In this document: piece by piece, positions 27,567 to 35,887 of the stretch
Position numbering within the stretch: position 1 is the stretch's first letter
How the letters are laid out: each line of letters starts with the position of its first letter
NCBI GenBank assembly: GCA_035498555.1
Contig: DATKAB010000190.1
Span: forward strand, 1-36,614
DNA from: Candidatus Sulfotelmatobacter sp.
GTDB taxonomy: Bacteria > Eisenbacteria > RBG-16-71-46
DNA: 36,614 nt
Direction: 5' to 3'
Position numbers and translations under genes: made by a program
The notes under the pieces: model-generated
Databases searched by the model: none
Told to the model about the DNA's origin: nothing
What the model saw: the letters and a program-made list of their open reading frames with translations, nothing else

Positions 27567-27604
27567 GGCCGCGCCGTTCTCACGAGCGGCGCGGCTTTCT
27601 TTCC
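27567..27604 (+). terminator. Intrinsic terminator after mscL
   Basis: GCCGCGCCG (27568-27576) pairs with CGGCGCGGC (27587-27595) around a 10-nt loop, nine perfect GC-rich pairs, followed at once by TTTCTTTC. It starts 20 bp after the mscL stop. Stem plus T-rich tail is canonical. Confidence 0.85.
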
Positions 27605-27638
27605 CCACCCCACCCGTCGCCACCCCAGGAGACTCGCC

Positions 27639-28679
27639 ATGAGACTCGCGATCGCGCTTTGCCTTTCGCTGCTTCCGTTCGCCACCGCCCCGGCACTCGC
27701 CCAGAGCGCCGACAGCACCACCGCGGTCCAGCGCTGGAAGCGCACCGGTGTCCTCAGCCTCGACGTGACGCAAGGCTCGTTCAGCGACAACTGGGCGGGT
27801 GGCGACAACGGTTCGTTCGTGTGGGTCGCCAATCTGAACAGCACCGCCGAGAAGCAGTTCGGCCCGCGCTTCAACCTCCAGAATCGGCTGGAGCTGGCCT
27901 ACGGCCAGACCGCGCAGCAGGTGCAGCAGGCGAATTCGACCAAACGGGTGTGGCAGACGCCCGACAAGACCACCGACCGCATCCTGTTCGAGTCCACCGG
28001 TCGCTTCACCACCGGCTCGTGGGCCGAGCCCTACGCCGGGCTGCGTCTCGATTCGCAGTTCCGCGACGAGAGCTACGCACCGGTCGCGATCCTCGATTTC
28101 AATCCGGTCAAGCTCAAGGAGTCGGCGGGCATGATCCGCGTGTTCGTGAAGACCGCCGACCGCGAGGCGGTGTCGCGGCTCGGCGTCGGCGCCCGTCAGA
28201 CCATCGGCCGCAGCATCAACGCCGTCACCCTCGCCACCGAGCACTTCACCAGCAGCGACGGCGGTCTCGAATGGCAGACCAACGTCACGCAGCCGCTATT
28301 CGGGAGCAAGGTGGTCTACAAGGGCGAGCTGCTGATCTTCCAGGCGCTGATCTATTCGCAGGCCACCGCGCTCAACGACTACGTGGCGAAGCTGCGCACC
28401 GGCGACGCCACTCAGCCCGCCGATCCCCATGCCGAGAACGTGGCCGATTTCTGGAAGGCGCCCGACGTCAATTTCCAGAACACCTTCACCACCCACATCA
28501 CCAGGTACCTGGGGGTGAATCTGTTCGTGCAATGGGTCTACGACAAGTTCGACAATGCCGCCAACGTCAACCCGTCCCAGAATCTCGACGTTCTATCTCC
28601 GGAAGTGAGCAAGAACATCCGCAAGTCCGGCCAGTTCAAGGAGACGCTGGCGCTGAACTTCAAGTTCTCGATCTTCTGA
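27639..28679 (+). CDS. DUF3078 domain-containing predicted outer-membrane protein
   Basis: 346 residues with a clear signal peptide (1-21, IALCLSLLPFATAPALAQ). The rest shows alternating beta-strand patterns and the DUF3078 hallmark near the N-terminus (WKRTGVLSLDVTQGSFSDNWAGG, cited here by its parts LSLDVTQGSFS and NWAGG). The protein ends in aromatic Phe (LNFKFSIF), as expected for an outer-membrane barrel recognised by BamA. DUF3078 proteins are known mainly from Bacteroidota and relatives; no function is assigned. ATG at 27639 has AGGAGA a few bases upstream. The terminator at 27567-27604 lies only 34 bp upstream and no promoter is obvious, so the gene may depend on read-through or on an unrecognised promoter. 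The convergent BatA gene ends 19 bp away. Confidence 0.85.
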   Translation: MRLAIALCLSLLPFATAPALAQSADSTTAVQRWKRTGVLSLDVTQGSFSDNWAGGDNGSFVWVANLNSTAEKQFGPRFNLQNRLELAYGQTAQQVQQANSTKRVWQTPDKTTDRILFESTGRFTTGSWAEPYAGLRLDSQFRDESYAPVAILDFNPVKLKESAGMIRVFVKTADREAVSRLGVGARQTIGRSINAVTLATEHFTSSDGGLEWQTNVTQPLFGSKVVYKGELLIFQALIYSQATALNDYVAKLRTGDATQPADPHAENVADFWKAPDVNFQNTFTTHITRYLGVNLFVQWVYDKFDNAANVNPSQNLDVLSPEVSKNIRKSGQFKETLALNFKFSIF

Positions 28680-28698
28680 CGCGTTCGGAGTTCGGCGT

Positions 28699-30762
28699 TC
28701 AGGCGGCGCGCGAGTCGGCGGGCCTGGCGGGCGTTCCCAGCCCCCAACGGCCGAGGAGGGTCTCGGCCACCAGCAACAGCAGCGCGAGGGTCACGAACCA
28801 GCTCCACAGCTCGCGACCGTAGCGCGCCTCGCGCACGCGCCGGGCGAGATCGGCGCCGGGATGGAGCACCGACGCGCGCCCGGCGGGGAATCGGCCGAGC
28901 AGCTCCGGTTCGGGCAGCGGCTCGAGGTCCGACTCGCCCGCATCGACGTTGACCGCGAACGAGGAGCGCAGCCGGCCGTTCTGCAACACGCGGTAGAGCC
29001 CGGGGGCTTCGATGGGCGCCGACTGGAGCCGCGTCGTGCCGCGGTCGGCGCGCAGCTCGGAAGCCAGCTCGTTGCCGTTCGAATCCTCGATGCGCCAGGC
29101 GCCGGTGCTGGCGGGCGCCCCGTAGCGGTCTCCGGGCGCGTACGACGCGGCCGCCGAGCCGCGCGCCACCACTTTCACGATCTGGTGCACGAGCGGCAGG
29201 AACGCACCGCTCACCGCGAAGTCGGAGGCGTCGGGCGACAGTGAGGCGATCAGGAACAACGCGTGCGGCGTCTCGACCAGGGCGGCGTGGGCGGCGTCGT
29301 ACTCGAGCAACGCCCGCCCGCGGCTGCCGGGCGTGAAGGCGCGCACCCGCTGGAATCGTGCGCTCGAGAGCGGCTCGCCCGGCCGCGCCGGGAATCCGGC
29401 GAGCACCGGATGCACCGGCACCACGCGCGACAGCCGCCAGGCCGAGCCCTCGGGCGCCTCGGCCACCGGCCCGAGGGTTCCGGCGCCCAGCTCGCGCAGC
29501 AGCGAGCCGTTCCAGAACTCGGCGTCGGAGCGCTCGTCGAGCGCCACGAACAACGGCCCGCCGGCACGGGCGTAGTCGAGCACCGCCTGCAGCTCGGCCG
29601 GACCCAGCCGCTCGAGACCCGAGAGCACCAGGACGTCGGCCTCGGCGAGGCGCTCGGCGAGATGCGCCGCATCCACGCGCTCGACCGCGAGCCCCGAGGC
29701 CGGCGAGCCGGCCGCCAGAGCGAGCGCGAGCGGCGATGGCGGTCCGTCTTCTCGGAGCAGCACGCGCAGCGTTCCCGCGCGTCCGGCGGCGAAGTAACGG
29801 ACGTTGTCGAGCGCCAGCGCGTCGTCGGGAATGTGCGCCACGCCGCCGGTCTCGGGCGCGGCGGAGAGCGGCAGCAGCGTCGCGGCCTGCCCGCGGCTCG
29901 GCAGGTTGAGGAAGCCGCGGCCGATCTCGGCGCCGCCCGCCGTCACCTGCACCGCGCGATCGCCGGCGCTCGCGCCGTAGCTCGCGCCGGTGACGCTGAG
30001 CGCGGCGCCGTTCTCGGCCGGAGCGAGCGAGGCGTCGAGCAGCGCGGCGTTGGCCCGGCTCACCGGAGGGGTGGGCAATAGATAGGTGCGTACGTTGTTC
30101 CAGGCGCCGGCCGGAAGCGGCGAGGAGCCGGCGCCCTCGCGGTCGGCGCCCGCGTGGAATCCGGCGCGCTGGAAGTCCGAGATCCAGAACAGCTCGCGGT
30201 TGAGCGCGTGGCTTTCGGAGAGCGCGCGCGCCGCGAACGCGAGCGCCAGGTCGTGGTCCGTGGTGCGCGCCGAGGGCTCGAGCCCCTGGAGCGCCGCGCG
30301 CAGGCGCGGCAGGTCCGAGCTCGGCCGCGGAGTCACCGGCCTCACCTGGTCGTCGTAGGGCACCAGCAGCAGCTCGTCGGCAGGGCCGAGCGTGGTGAAG
30401 AGGTCCTCGACGGCGCGGCGCGCGTCGAGGAACACCGGGCCGTGCAATCCGTCTGCGGTCATGCTGCCGCTGCGATCCAGCAGCGCCACCACGGTGGTGG
30501 CGGCGCGCCCGCCGCCCGACGAGCCCCGCAGCGCCGGGCGCGCCATGGCCAGCGCCAGCGCCGCCACCGCCAGCGCCCGCAGCAGCAGGAGCAGCCACTG
30601 ACGGAGGCGCAGGCGCCGGATCTCGCTCTGGTTCACCTCGGTGAGGAATTCCAGCGACGGGAACTTCACCTCGCGCGGGCGGCGCCGCGTGAACAGGTGA
30701 ATGATGATCGGGATCGAGGCTGCCGCCAGCCCGAACAGGAAGAGCGGGTTGAGGAAATTCAT
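28699..30762 (-). CDS. BatA/VWA-domain membrane protein
   Basis: 687 residues. The N-terminus is the BatA domain (MNFLNPLFLFGLAAASIPII, then IHLFTRRRPREVKFPSL, residues 1-37) with a first helix at 5-22 and a second near 55-75. A von Willebrand factor A domain follows (about 88-230) with MIDAS motif DRSGS at 96-100. A long extracytoplasmic region comes next, containing a glutamine-amidotransferase-like segment (about 330-460; VLVLSGLERLG). A C-terminal helix lies near 655-675 (FVTLALLLLVAETLLG). Such proteins accompany MoxR ATPases and DUF58 proteins. ATG at 30762 shares a base with the DUF58 stop (TGATG); GTG one codon earlier is possible. It is the last gene of the moxR-type operon and probably works with DUF58 in MoxR-dependent envelope protein maturation. 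Confidence 0.9.
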   Translation of the reverse strand: MNFLNPLFLFGLAAASIPIIIHLFTRRRPREVKFPSLEFLTEVNQSEIRRLRLRQWLLLLLRALAVAALALAMARPALRGSSGGGRAATTVVALLDRSGSMTADGLHGPVFLDARRAVEDLFTTLGPADELLLVPYDDQVRPVTPRPSSDLPRLRAALQGLEPSARTTDHDLALAFAARALSESHALNRELFWISDFQRAGFHAGADREGAGSSPLPAGAWNNVRTYLLPTPPVSRANAALLDASLAPAENGAALSVTGASYGASAGDRAVQVTAGGAEIGRGFLNLPSRGQAATLLPLSAAPETGGVAHIPDDALALDNVRYFAAGRAGTLRVLLREDGPPSPLALALAAGSPASGLAVERVDAAHLAERLAEADVLVLSGLERLGPAELQAVLDYARAGGPLFVALDERSDAEFWNGSLLRELGAGTLGPVAEAPEGSAWRLSRVVPVHPVLAGFPARPGEPLSSARFQRVRAFTPGSRGRALLEYDAAHAALVETPHALFLIASLSPDASDFAVSGAFLPLVHQIVKVVARGSAAASYAPGDRYGAPASTGAWRIEDSNGNELASELRADRGTTRLQSAPIEAPGLYRVLQNGRLRSSFAVNVDAGESDLEPLPEPELLGRFPAGRASVLHPGADLARRVREARYGRELWSWFVTLALLLLVAETLLGRWGLGTPARPADSRAA

Positions 30763-31670
30763 CACATCAGCCGCGAGCGTTTCTCGAGGTAGGCGAGCAG
30801 CGCGCGATCGAAAGGCGTGCGCGTGTCGAGCGGCACGTAGTCGATCAGGTGTTCGCGGCAGCTGCGGCGATAGTGCTCCTGCCAGGCCGCCAGCTTCTCG
30901 CGGTAGCGCCGCGCGATCTCCCACGGCTCGGTGGTGAGCCGCGCGCCGCTTTCCATGTCCACGAACGTCGAGGTATCGGTGTAGGGAAACTCCGATTCGT
31001 CGGGATCGAGGATGTGGAACACCACGACCTCGTGCTGGCGGTGGCGGAAGTGCTGCAAGCCGAACAGCACGTCTTCGGGTTTGTCGAGCAGGTCCGACAA
31101 CAGCACGATCAGGCCGCGGCGCTTGATGCGCTCGGCCAGCTCGTGGAGCGCGGGACCGAGGCGCGTGCGGCCCTCGGGCTCGCCGGCGCCCAGGGTCTTG
31201 AGCAGCACGTCGAGATGCGAGCGCACCGCCCGCGCCGGCACGAACTGGCGCGGATGCTCGGCGAAGGTGAGCACGCCGACCGCGTCCTGCTGCTGGAGCA
31301 TGAGATAGGCGAGCGCCGCCGCCAGCGAGCGCGCGTAGTCGAGCTTGCTCATTACCGCGCGGGCCGATCGGAAGCCCATCGAGCCCGACAGATCCAGCAG
31401 CAGGTGGCAGCGCAGGTTGGTTTCCTCGGTGTATTGCTTGACCAGCAGGCGATCGGTGCGCGCCCACACCTTCCAGTCGAGGTTCTTGAGCGGGTCGCCC
31501 GGCATGTACGGGCGATGCTCGGCGAACTCGACACTGAAGCCGTGAAACGGCGAACGGTGCATGCCGGCGATGAAGCCCTCCACCACCAGCCGCGCGCGCA
31601 CGTCGAGGTGGCCGAGCCGCGCCACCACCGCCGGGTCGAGATAGACCTGAGGTCCGCCGGCGGTGGTCAT
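30762..31670 (-). CDS. DUF58 domain-containing protein
   Basis: 302 residues, no signal peptide or membrane helix. The DUF58 signature is present in the first half (GMHRSPFHGFSVEFAEHRPY and GDPLKNLDWKVWARTDRLLVK, given here by its main part KNLDWKVWARTDRL). A VWA-like domain begins near 88, with the MIDAS-like motif DLSGSM at 93-98. The family works with MoxR AAA+ ATPases. ATG at 31670 overlaps the stop of the upstream methyltransferase by 4 nt (ATGA), and the stop overlaps the BatA start, so the three genes are coupled. The open frame further upstream is a shadow of the methyltransferase gene. The biochemical role of DUF58 is unclear; a chaperone or metal-insertion partner is the usual suggestion. 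Confidence 0.92.
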   Translation of the reverse strand: MTTAGGPQVYLDPAVVARLGHLDVRARLVVEGFIAGMHRSPFHGFSVEFAEHRPYMPGDPLKNLDWKVWARTDRLLVKQYTEETNLRCHLLLDLSGSMGFRSARAVMSKLDYARSLAAALAYLMLQQQDAVGVLTFAEHPRQFVPARAVRSHLDVLLKTLGAGEPEGRTRLGPALHELAERIKRRGLIVLLSDLLDKPEDVLFGLQHFRHRQHEVVVFHILDPDESEFPYTDTSTFVDMESGARLTTEPWEIARRYREKLAAWQEHYRRSCREHLIDYVPLDTRTPFDRALLAYLEKRSRLM

Positions 31671-32458
31671 TCCGCGTATCCCCAGGCGATCATCGGCTGA
31701 TCGGGGCGCTCGAGGGGACCGCCCTCGAAGCCACCCTGGATTTCCCAGCGCGGAAAACCGGCGGTGCGCAGCAGCAGCTCCATCTCCCAGCGATAGACCC
31801 AGCGCTGATTGGCCTCGGCGCGATGCGTGGCGATCTGCGCGCCGGTGGCGTCCAGCTCGCGGATCTCCATGCGCGAGCGCTGGAGCTGCAGCACCGGGTC
31901 CTTGAAGCGTGTGTCCCACATCTGCAGGCGATGGTCGCTGCCGGGAATCGTGATCTCGCGCTCGAGCACCGGCTCGCCGTCGGGTTCGCTCCAGTACCGG
32001 GGCGCGGGAAAGCTCATGAACACCACCGCCGCGCCGCCCGGAGCCAGGTGCCGGCGCATGCAGGCCAGCGCGCGGAGCTGGTCGTCGACCGTCTCACAGT
32101 GGGCGAAGGCGTTGAAGGCACAGATGACGCGCGCGTAGCGGCGCGGCATGGTGAAGTCGCGCATGTCGGCGAGCTCGAGGCGCGGATGGAAGCCGCGCGC
32201 CGCCGCGCGCTCGCGCGCACGCGCCAGCATCGGCGCCGAGGCGTCGAGGCCGTCGGCGTCGATGCCGGCGTCCAGCAGCCGCAGCAGCACGCGCCCGGTG
32301 CCGCAGCCGACGTCGAGCAGCGCGCCCGGCCCGCGACCAGCCGCCTCGCCCTCGCGCGCCACGCGCAGCCAGAACGCCTGATCGAAGTCGAGGTCGTCGA
32401 GCATCCGGTCGTAGAGCTCGGGCTGATCGTAGGGAGAATCGACGCGCTCTTCGCTCAC
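31667..32458 (-). CDS. Class I SAM-dependent methyltransferase (paralog 1)
   Basis: 263 residues from GTG at 32458. The SAM-binding motif I is LLDVGCGTGRV (47-57), with motif II Asp in DGLDASAPML and later core strands (LADMRDF, VICAFNAFAHC, LAPGGAAVVFMSF). The C-terminal half (about 140-263) is the beta-rich extension seen in small-molecule methyltransferases of this group, ending QRWVYRWEMELLLRTAGF. The GTG lies 2 nt after the upstream stop, has a GGTGGA site, and gives an N-terminus aligned with paralog 2 (both have PELYD near residues 11-17); ATG at 32473 is the alternative. Its stop overlaps the DUF58 start. The substrate is unknown. Confidence 0.85.
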   Translation of the reverse strand: MSEERVDSPYDQPELYDRMLDDLDFDQAFWLRVAREGEAAGRGPGALLDVGCGTGRVLLRLLDAGIDADGLDASAPMLARARERAAARGFHPRLELADMRDFTMPRRYARVICAFNAFAHCETVDDQLRALACMRRHLAPGGAAVVFMSFPAPRYWSEPDGEPVLEREITIPGSDHRLQMWDTRFKDPVLQLQRSRMEIRELDATGAQIATHRAEANQRWVYRWEMELLLRTAGFPRWEIQGGFEGGPLERPDQPMIAWGYAE

Positions 32459-32460
32459 GA

Positions 32461-33249
32461 TCAGTCCACCCATGCGTGCCACAGGAGGGAGTCGCCTTCG
32501 CGAATCGGTCGATCGGGCGGCGGCCCGGACTCGCCGATCCGGGGCATCGGCAGCGCCTCCCAGCGCGTGAACCCGGCGGCGCGCAGCAGCAGCTCCATCT
32601 CGGGCTTGTAGACGTAGCGCAGATCGAAGCGCAGCTCGCGCGCTCCGACCACCTCGCCCGACGGCGCGACGAACTCGACCCGCCGCTCGACGTGCTGTCG
32701 CTGTTCGACGGGATCGAGCGTCACCGCGTCGATCACCCGAAGAGTTCCCGGGGCGAGCCGATTCGGGATCTCCTTCACCAGGTGAGACGTGCCGTCGAAA
32801 CCGGCCATCAGCTTCGGGTCGGGATGGAAGGCGCTGAGGTGCAGCCGCCCGCCGGGGAGCAGATGCTCGCGGCAGCGGGTGAGCGTCGCGATCTGGTCAT
32901 TCTGGGTGAGGTTGTGCAGAAAGGCGCTGAACGGAATGGTGACCAGCGCAAAACGGCGATCGAGCGCGAAGTCGCGCATGTCGGCGCGATGAAGCCGCGC
33001 CGCGAGGCGGCGCTCAGCGAGCCGCCGCCGCAGCGCCGCCAGCATATCGTCGCTCAGATCGAGCCCCTCGGCGTCGACGCCGGCTTCGAGCATCGGGATC
33101 AGCACGCGGCCGTCTCCGCAGGCGATCTCCAGCACCGGCCCGCCCGCCGACTTCGCATCGCCGACGTGGATCGGGACGTCGGCGACCATGTCGGCGTAAA
33201 TCGCATCGTAGAGCTCGGGATCGGCGTAGTAGGGGGCGGTGGCGTTCAT
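32461..33249 (-). CDS. Class I SAM-dependent methyltransferase (paralog 2)
   Basis: 262 residues. Motif I is LEIACGDGRV (40-49), followed by AEGLDLSDDML, HRADMRDF and the post-motif LLPGGRLHLSAFHPD. The C-terminus (LRYVYKPEMELLLRAAGFTRWE) closely mirrors paralog 1, indicating an ancient tandem duplication; overall identity looks modest, so the two probably differ in substrate. ATG at 33249 lies 7 nt after the permease stop and has GAGG upstream, so it is preferred over the longer frame from 33276, which would overlap the permease. Paralog 1 follows after 2 nt. Methyl transfer to a small molecule or lipid is likely; nothing identifies the acceptor. Confidence 0.86.
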   Translation of the reverse strand: MNATAPYYADPELYDAIYADMVADVPIHVGDAKSAGGPVLEIACGDGRVLIPMLEAGVDAEGLDLSDDMLAALRRRLAERRLAARLHRADMRDFALDRRFALVTIPFSAFLHNLTQNDQIATLTRCREHLLPGGRLHLSAFHPDPKLMAGFDGTSHLVKEIPNRLAPGTLRVIDAVTLDPVEQRQHVERRVEFVAPSGEVVGARELRFDLRYVYKPEMELLLRAAGFTRWEALPMPRIGESGPPPDRPIREGDSLLWHAWVD

Positions 33250-33256
33250 GAATGCC

Positions 33257-34633
33257 TCACGCGCCCCGGCGTCCACGCCACAGCCAGTAGACCGGGAAGC
33301 CGGTCAAGGCGATCAGCACGCCGGCCATGGCGCGCGGAATCGGCGTGTGCGGGATCGAGCCGCTGTTGGTGAAGTCGCTCCAGATGATGATCGCGGTCAC
33401 CAGCAGGAACATCAGTGGCGTGAGCGGATAGAGCGGCGTGCGATACGAGGCCGGCTCCTGTTCTCCGCGCGCCACCTTGCGGCGCTGGACGAAGATGGTC
33501 GCGGTGGTCACCGCGTAGAACGCCCACGAGGTGGTGACGAACCAGCCCGACACGTCGTCGAAGCCGCTCGCGGCCTTGAGCCACAGGCACGACAGCACCG
33601 CCTGGATCCAGAGCGCGGTGGACGGCGTCTCGCGGCGCCGATCCAGCGCGGCCAGCGGCTTCCAGAGCAGGCCGTCGGCGGCCGCCGCCTGCGTGACCCG
33701 CGGGCCGGTCAGGATCGCGCCGTTGGTGGTGCCGAAGGTCGAGATCGCCACCAGCACCGCCAGCGCCTTCATGCCCCATCCGCCCAGGAGTCGCGAGATG
33801 GTCTCGGAGCCGACCGCCTCGTAGCTCGCCACCTCGTTGGCGCCGAGCACGTGATAGTAGGCGAAGTTGGTGAGCACGTAGACCGCGATCACCAGCCAGG
33901 TGCCGCCGAGGATCGCGATCGGCATGTTGCGCTGCGGATCGAGCACCTCGCCGGCCACGTACGTCGAGTCGGTCCAGCCATCGTAGGCGAACAGGATGGT
34001 GATCATGGACAGCGCGAAGGCCAGCAGCAGCGGATGCCCGGCGTTCCCCGCCGCCATCGCATGCTCGACCGGAGTCGGCGCGTGCGTCGTGGGAAGCGCG
34101 AACGCCGCCACGCACAGCGCGAGGATGCCGATCACCTTGGCGGTGGTGAACAACGACTGCGTTCCCGCGCCCTCTTTGACTCCGAGCCAGTTGATGAAGG
34201 TGAGCAGCACGATGCTGGCGCAGCCGACCGTGAACTCGGCCGAATGGCCCCAGCCCATGACCTGGCAGAAGTAAAGCGCGAACACGCTGGTGATCGAGGC
34301 GATCACGGTCGGCTTGATCACCCACAGGTTCGCCCACCCGAAGACGAACCCCCACGCGTCGCCGAAGCCCTCGCGGATAAACACGTAGAGCCCGCCGGTT
34401 TTCGGATGCCGCACCGCCAGCTCGGTCAGGACCAGCGAGCCGCAGATCGAAAGCAGGCCGCCCACGACCCAGGCCATGATCACCGGCGTGAAGCCGGGCA
34501 GCTCCTGCGCCACCGAGTGCGGCGAGCGGAAGATGCCCGAGCCGATGATGTTGCCGACCGTGATCGCGGTGGCGGCGTACAGGCCGATCTGGCGATGCCA
34601 CTCGTGGGCGGGACGGAGCGACGTTTCGGCCAT
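33257..34633 (-). CDS. APC-superfamily amino acid permease
   Basis: A 458-residue, roughly 12-helix transporter of the amino acid-polyamine-organocation superfamily. The N-terminal family motif is intact (GLYAATAITVGNIIGSGIF, TM1), as is TM2-3 (WVVGGLLSICGSLVLTELA, then PKTGGLYVFIREGFG). TM6 (ILFAYDGWTDSTYVAGEVLDP) and the loop PQRNMPIAILGG are typical of the LAT/YkfD-like branch. ATG at 34633 has GAGG at an 8-nt spacer, 35 nt after the moxR stop. It probably imports or exchanges neutral amino acids in the inner membrane, but substrate is not predictable. Its place between moxR and DUF58 is unusual. The next methyltransferase gene begins 7 nt after its stop. Confidence 0.92.
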   Translation of the reverse strand: MAETSLRPAHEWHRQIGLYAATAITVGNIIGSGIFRSPHSVAQELPGFTPVIMAWVVGGLLSICGSLVLTELAVRHPKTGGLYVFIREGFGDAWGFVFGWANLWVIKPTVIASITSVFALYFCQVMGWGHSAEFTVGCASIVLLTFINWLGVKEGAGTQSLFTTAKVIGILALCVAAFALPTTHAPTPVEHAMAAGNAGHPLLLAFALSMITILFAYDGWTDSTYVAGEVLDPQRNMPIAILGGTWLVIAVYVLTNFAYYHVLGANEVASYEAVGSETISRLLGGWGMKALAVLVAISTFGTTNGAILTGPRVTQAAAADGLLWKPLAALDRRRETPSTALWIQAVLSCLWLKAASGFDDVSGWFVTTSWAFYAVTTATIFVQRRKVARGEQEPASYRTPLYPLTPLMFLLVTAIIIWSDFTNSGSIPHTPIPRAMAGVLIALTGFPVYWLWRGRRGA

Positions 34634-34668
34634 GGCGAATCCTCGGAGTGGGAAGCCGAAGCGCGTCG

Positions 34669-35700
34669 CTACTCGACCGGCACGCTTTTCAGCAGATCGG
34701 CGATGATGCGGTCGGGTTTGATGCCCTCGGCCTCGGCGGTGAAGTTGGTGACGATGCGGTGGCGCAGCACCGCCGGCGCCACTGCCTGCACGTCCTCGAT
34801 GCCGGGCGCAAATCGCCCGCGCAACACCGCGCGCGTCTTGGCGCCCAGCACCAGGTACTGCGAGGCGCGTGGGCCCGCGCCCCACGACACCCACTGCCGC
34901 ACGAAGTCGGGCGCGCCGTTGGCGGCCGGCGCGCCTTCGCCGCCCACGCTGCCCGAACGCGTCGCGCGTGCGAGGCGCACCGCGTAGCTCACCACGTGGT
35001 CGGCGGCCGGGACACGGCGCACCAGCCTCTGCAGCTCGAGGATCTGCGCCGCGCCCAGCACCCGATCGATCGAGGCCTGGTAGGCCGAGGTGGTCAGCGC
35101 CACGATCTTCTCTTCCTCGTCCTGCTTCGGGTAGTTCACGTGCACGTGGAACATGAACCGGTCGAGTTGCGCCTCGGGGAGCGGGTAGGTGCCTTCGAGC
35201 TCGATCGGATTCTGGGTGGCGAGCACGAAGAAGGGAAGCTCGAGCTTGTAGGTCTCGCCGCCAGCCGTGACTTCCTTCTCCTGCATCGCCTGGAGCAGCG
35301 CCGCCTGGGTCTTGGGCGGTGTGCGGTTGATCTCGTCGGCCAGCACGATGTTGGCGAACACCGGGCCGCGGATGAAACGAACATGGCGGCGGCCGGTGGG
35401 CTGATCCTGCTCGAGCACGTCGGTGCCGGTGATGTCGCTCGGCATCAGATCGGGCGTGAACTGGATGCGGCTGAACTTGAGGTCGAGCACACGCGCCAGG
35501 CTCGAGATGAGTAGCGTCTTGGCCAGCCCGGGCACCCCGACCAGCAGCACGTGGCCGTTGGCGAAGAGCGCGGTCAGGAGCTGATCGACGACGTCGTCCT
35601 GGCCGACGATCACCTTGCGCAGCTCGGTGAGAATCTTCTCGCGGGCGTTCTTGAGCGCATCGACGGCCTGCAGGTCGGAAGCGGCAGTTTCGGGCGTCAC
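34669..35700 (-). CDS. MoxR-family AAA+ ATPase
   Basis: 343 residues. Walker A GVPGLAKT at 55-62, Walker B with Asp122-Glu123 (IVLADEIN), sensor 1 in ATQNP (161-165), the family box GTYPLPEAQLDRF (170-182) and the C-terminal lid (about 260-343; VLGAKTRAVLRGRF). Members are chaperone-like ATPases that work with VWA-domain proteins. The GTG start at 35700 has GAGG at a 5-nt spacer; longer frames lack homology. The promoter candidate at 35771-35800 would give a leader of about 64 nt. It heads an operon running to the BatA gene at 28699, with a permease and two methyltransferases inserted before DUF58. Confidence 0.94.
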   Translation of the reverse strand: MTPETAASDLQAVDALKNAREKILTELRKVIVGQDDVVDQLLTALFANGHVLLVGVPGLAKTLLISSLARVLDLKFSRIQFTPDLMPSDITGTDVLEQDQPTGRRHVRFIRGPVFANIVLADEINRTPPKTQAALLQAMQEKEVTAGGETYKLELPFFVLATQNPIELEGTYPLPEAQLDRFMFHVHVNYPKQDEEEKIVALTTSAYQASIDRVLGAAQILELQRLVRRVPAADHVVSYAVRLARATRSGSVGGEGAPAANGAPDFVRQWVSWGAGPRASQYLVLGAKTRAVLRGRFAPGIEDVQAVAPAVLRHRIVTNFTAEAEGIKPDRIIADLLKSVPVE

Positions 35701-35770
35701 GGAGGCCTCGTCGGGCTCGGGAATCGTGGGCGCGCCCGCGATCGGACGCGCGCGGTGCAAAGAGGCGGAA

Positions 35771-35800
35771 AGCCTAGCACGCGCGCTTTTGGGCGGACAA
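35771..35800 (-). promoter_or_regulatory. Candidate promoter of the moxR operon
   Basis: On the minus strand TTGTCC (35795-35800) and TAGGCT (35771-35776) are 18 bp apart, again with TGC directly before the -10 box. It lies in the 187-bp gap between the partial secreted protein and moxR. No terminator with a T-run was seen between them. Confidence 0.45.
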
Positions 35801-35887
35801 TCGAAGCGCCGCGCGCGGCGCGTTGCGCGACGGACGAGGCCCGCGTCGTGACGATTCGTTGACGAGTCAGGCCGATTCGAGGGTGCA

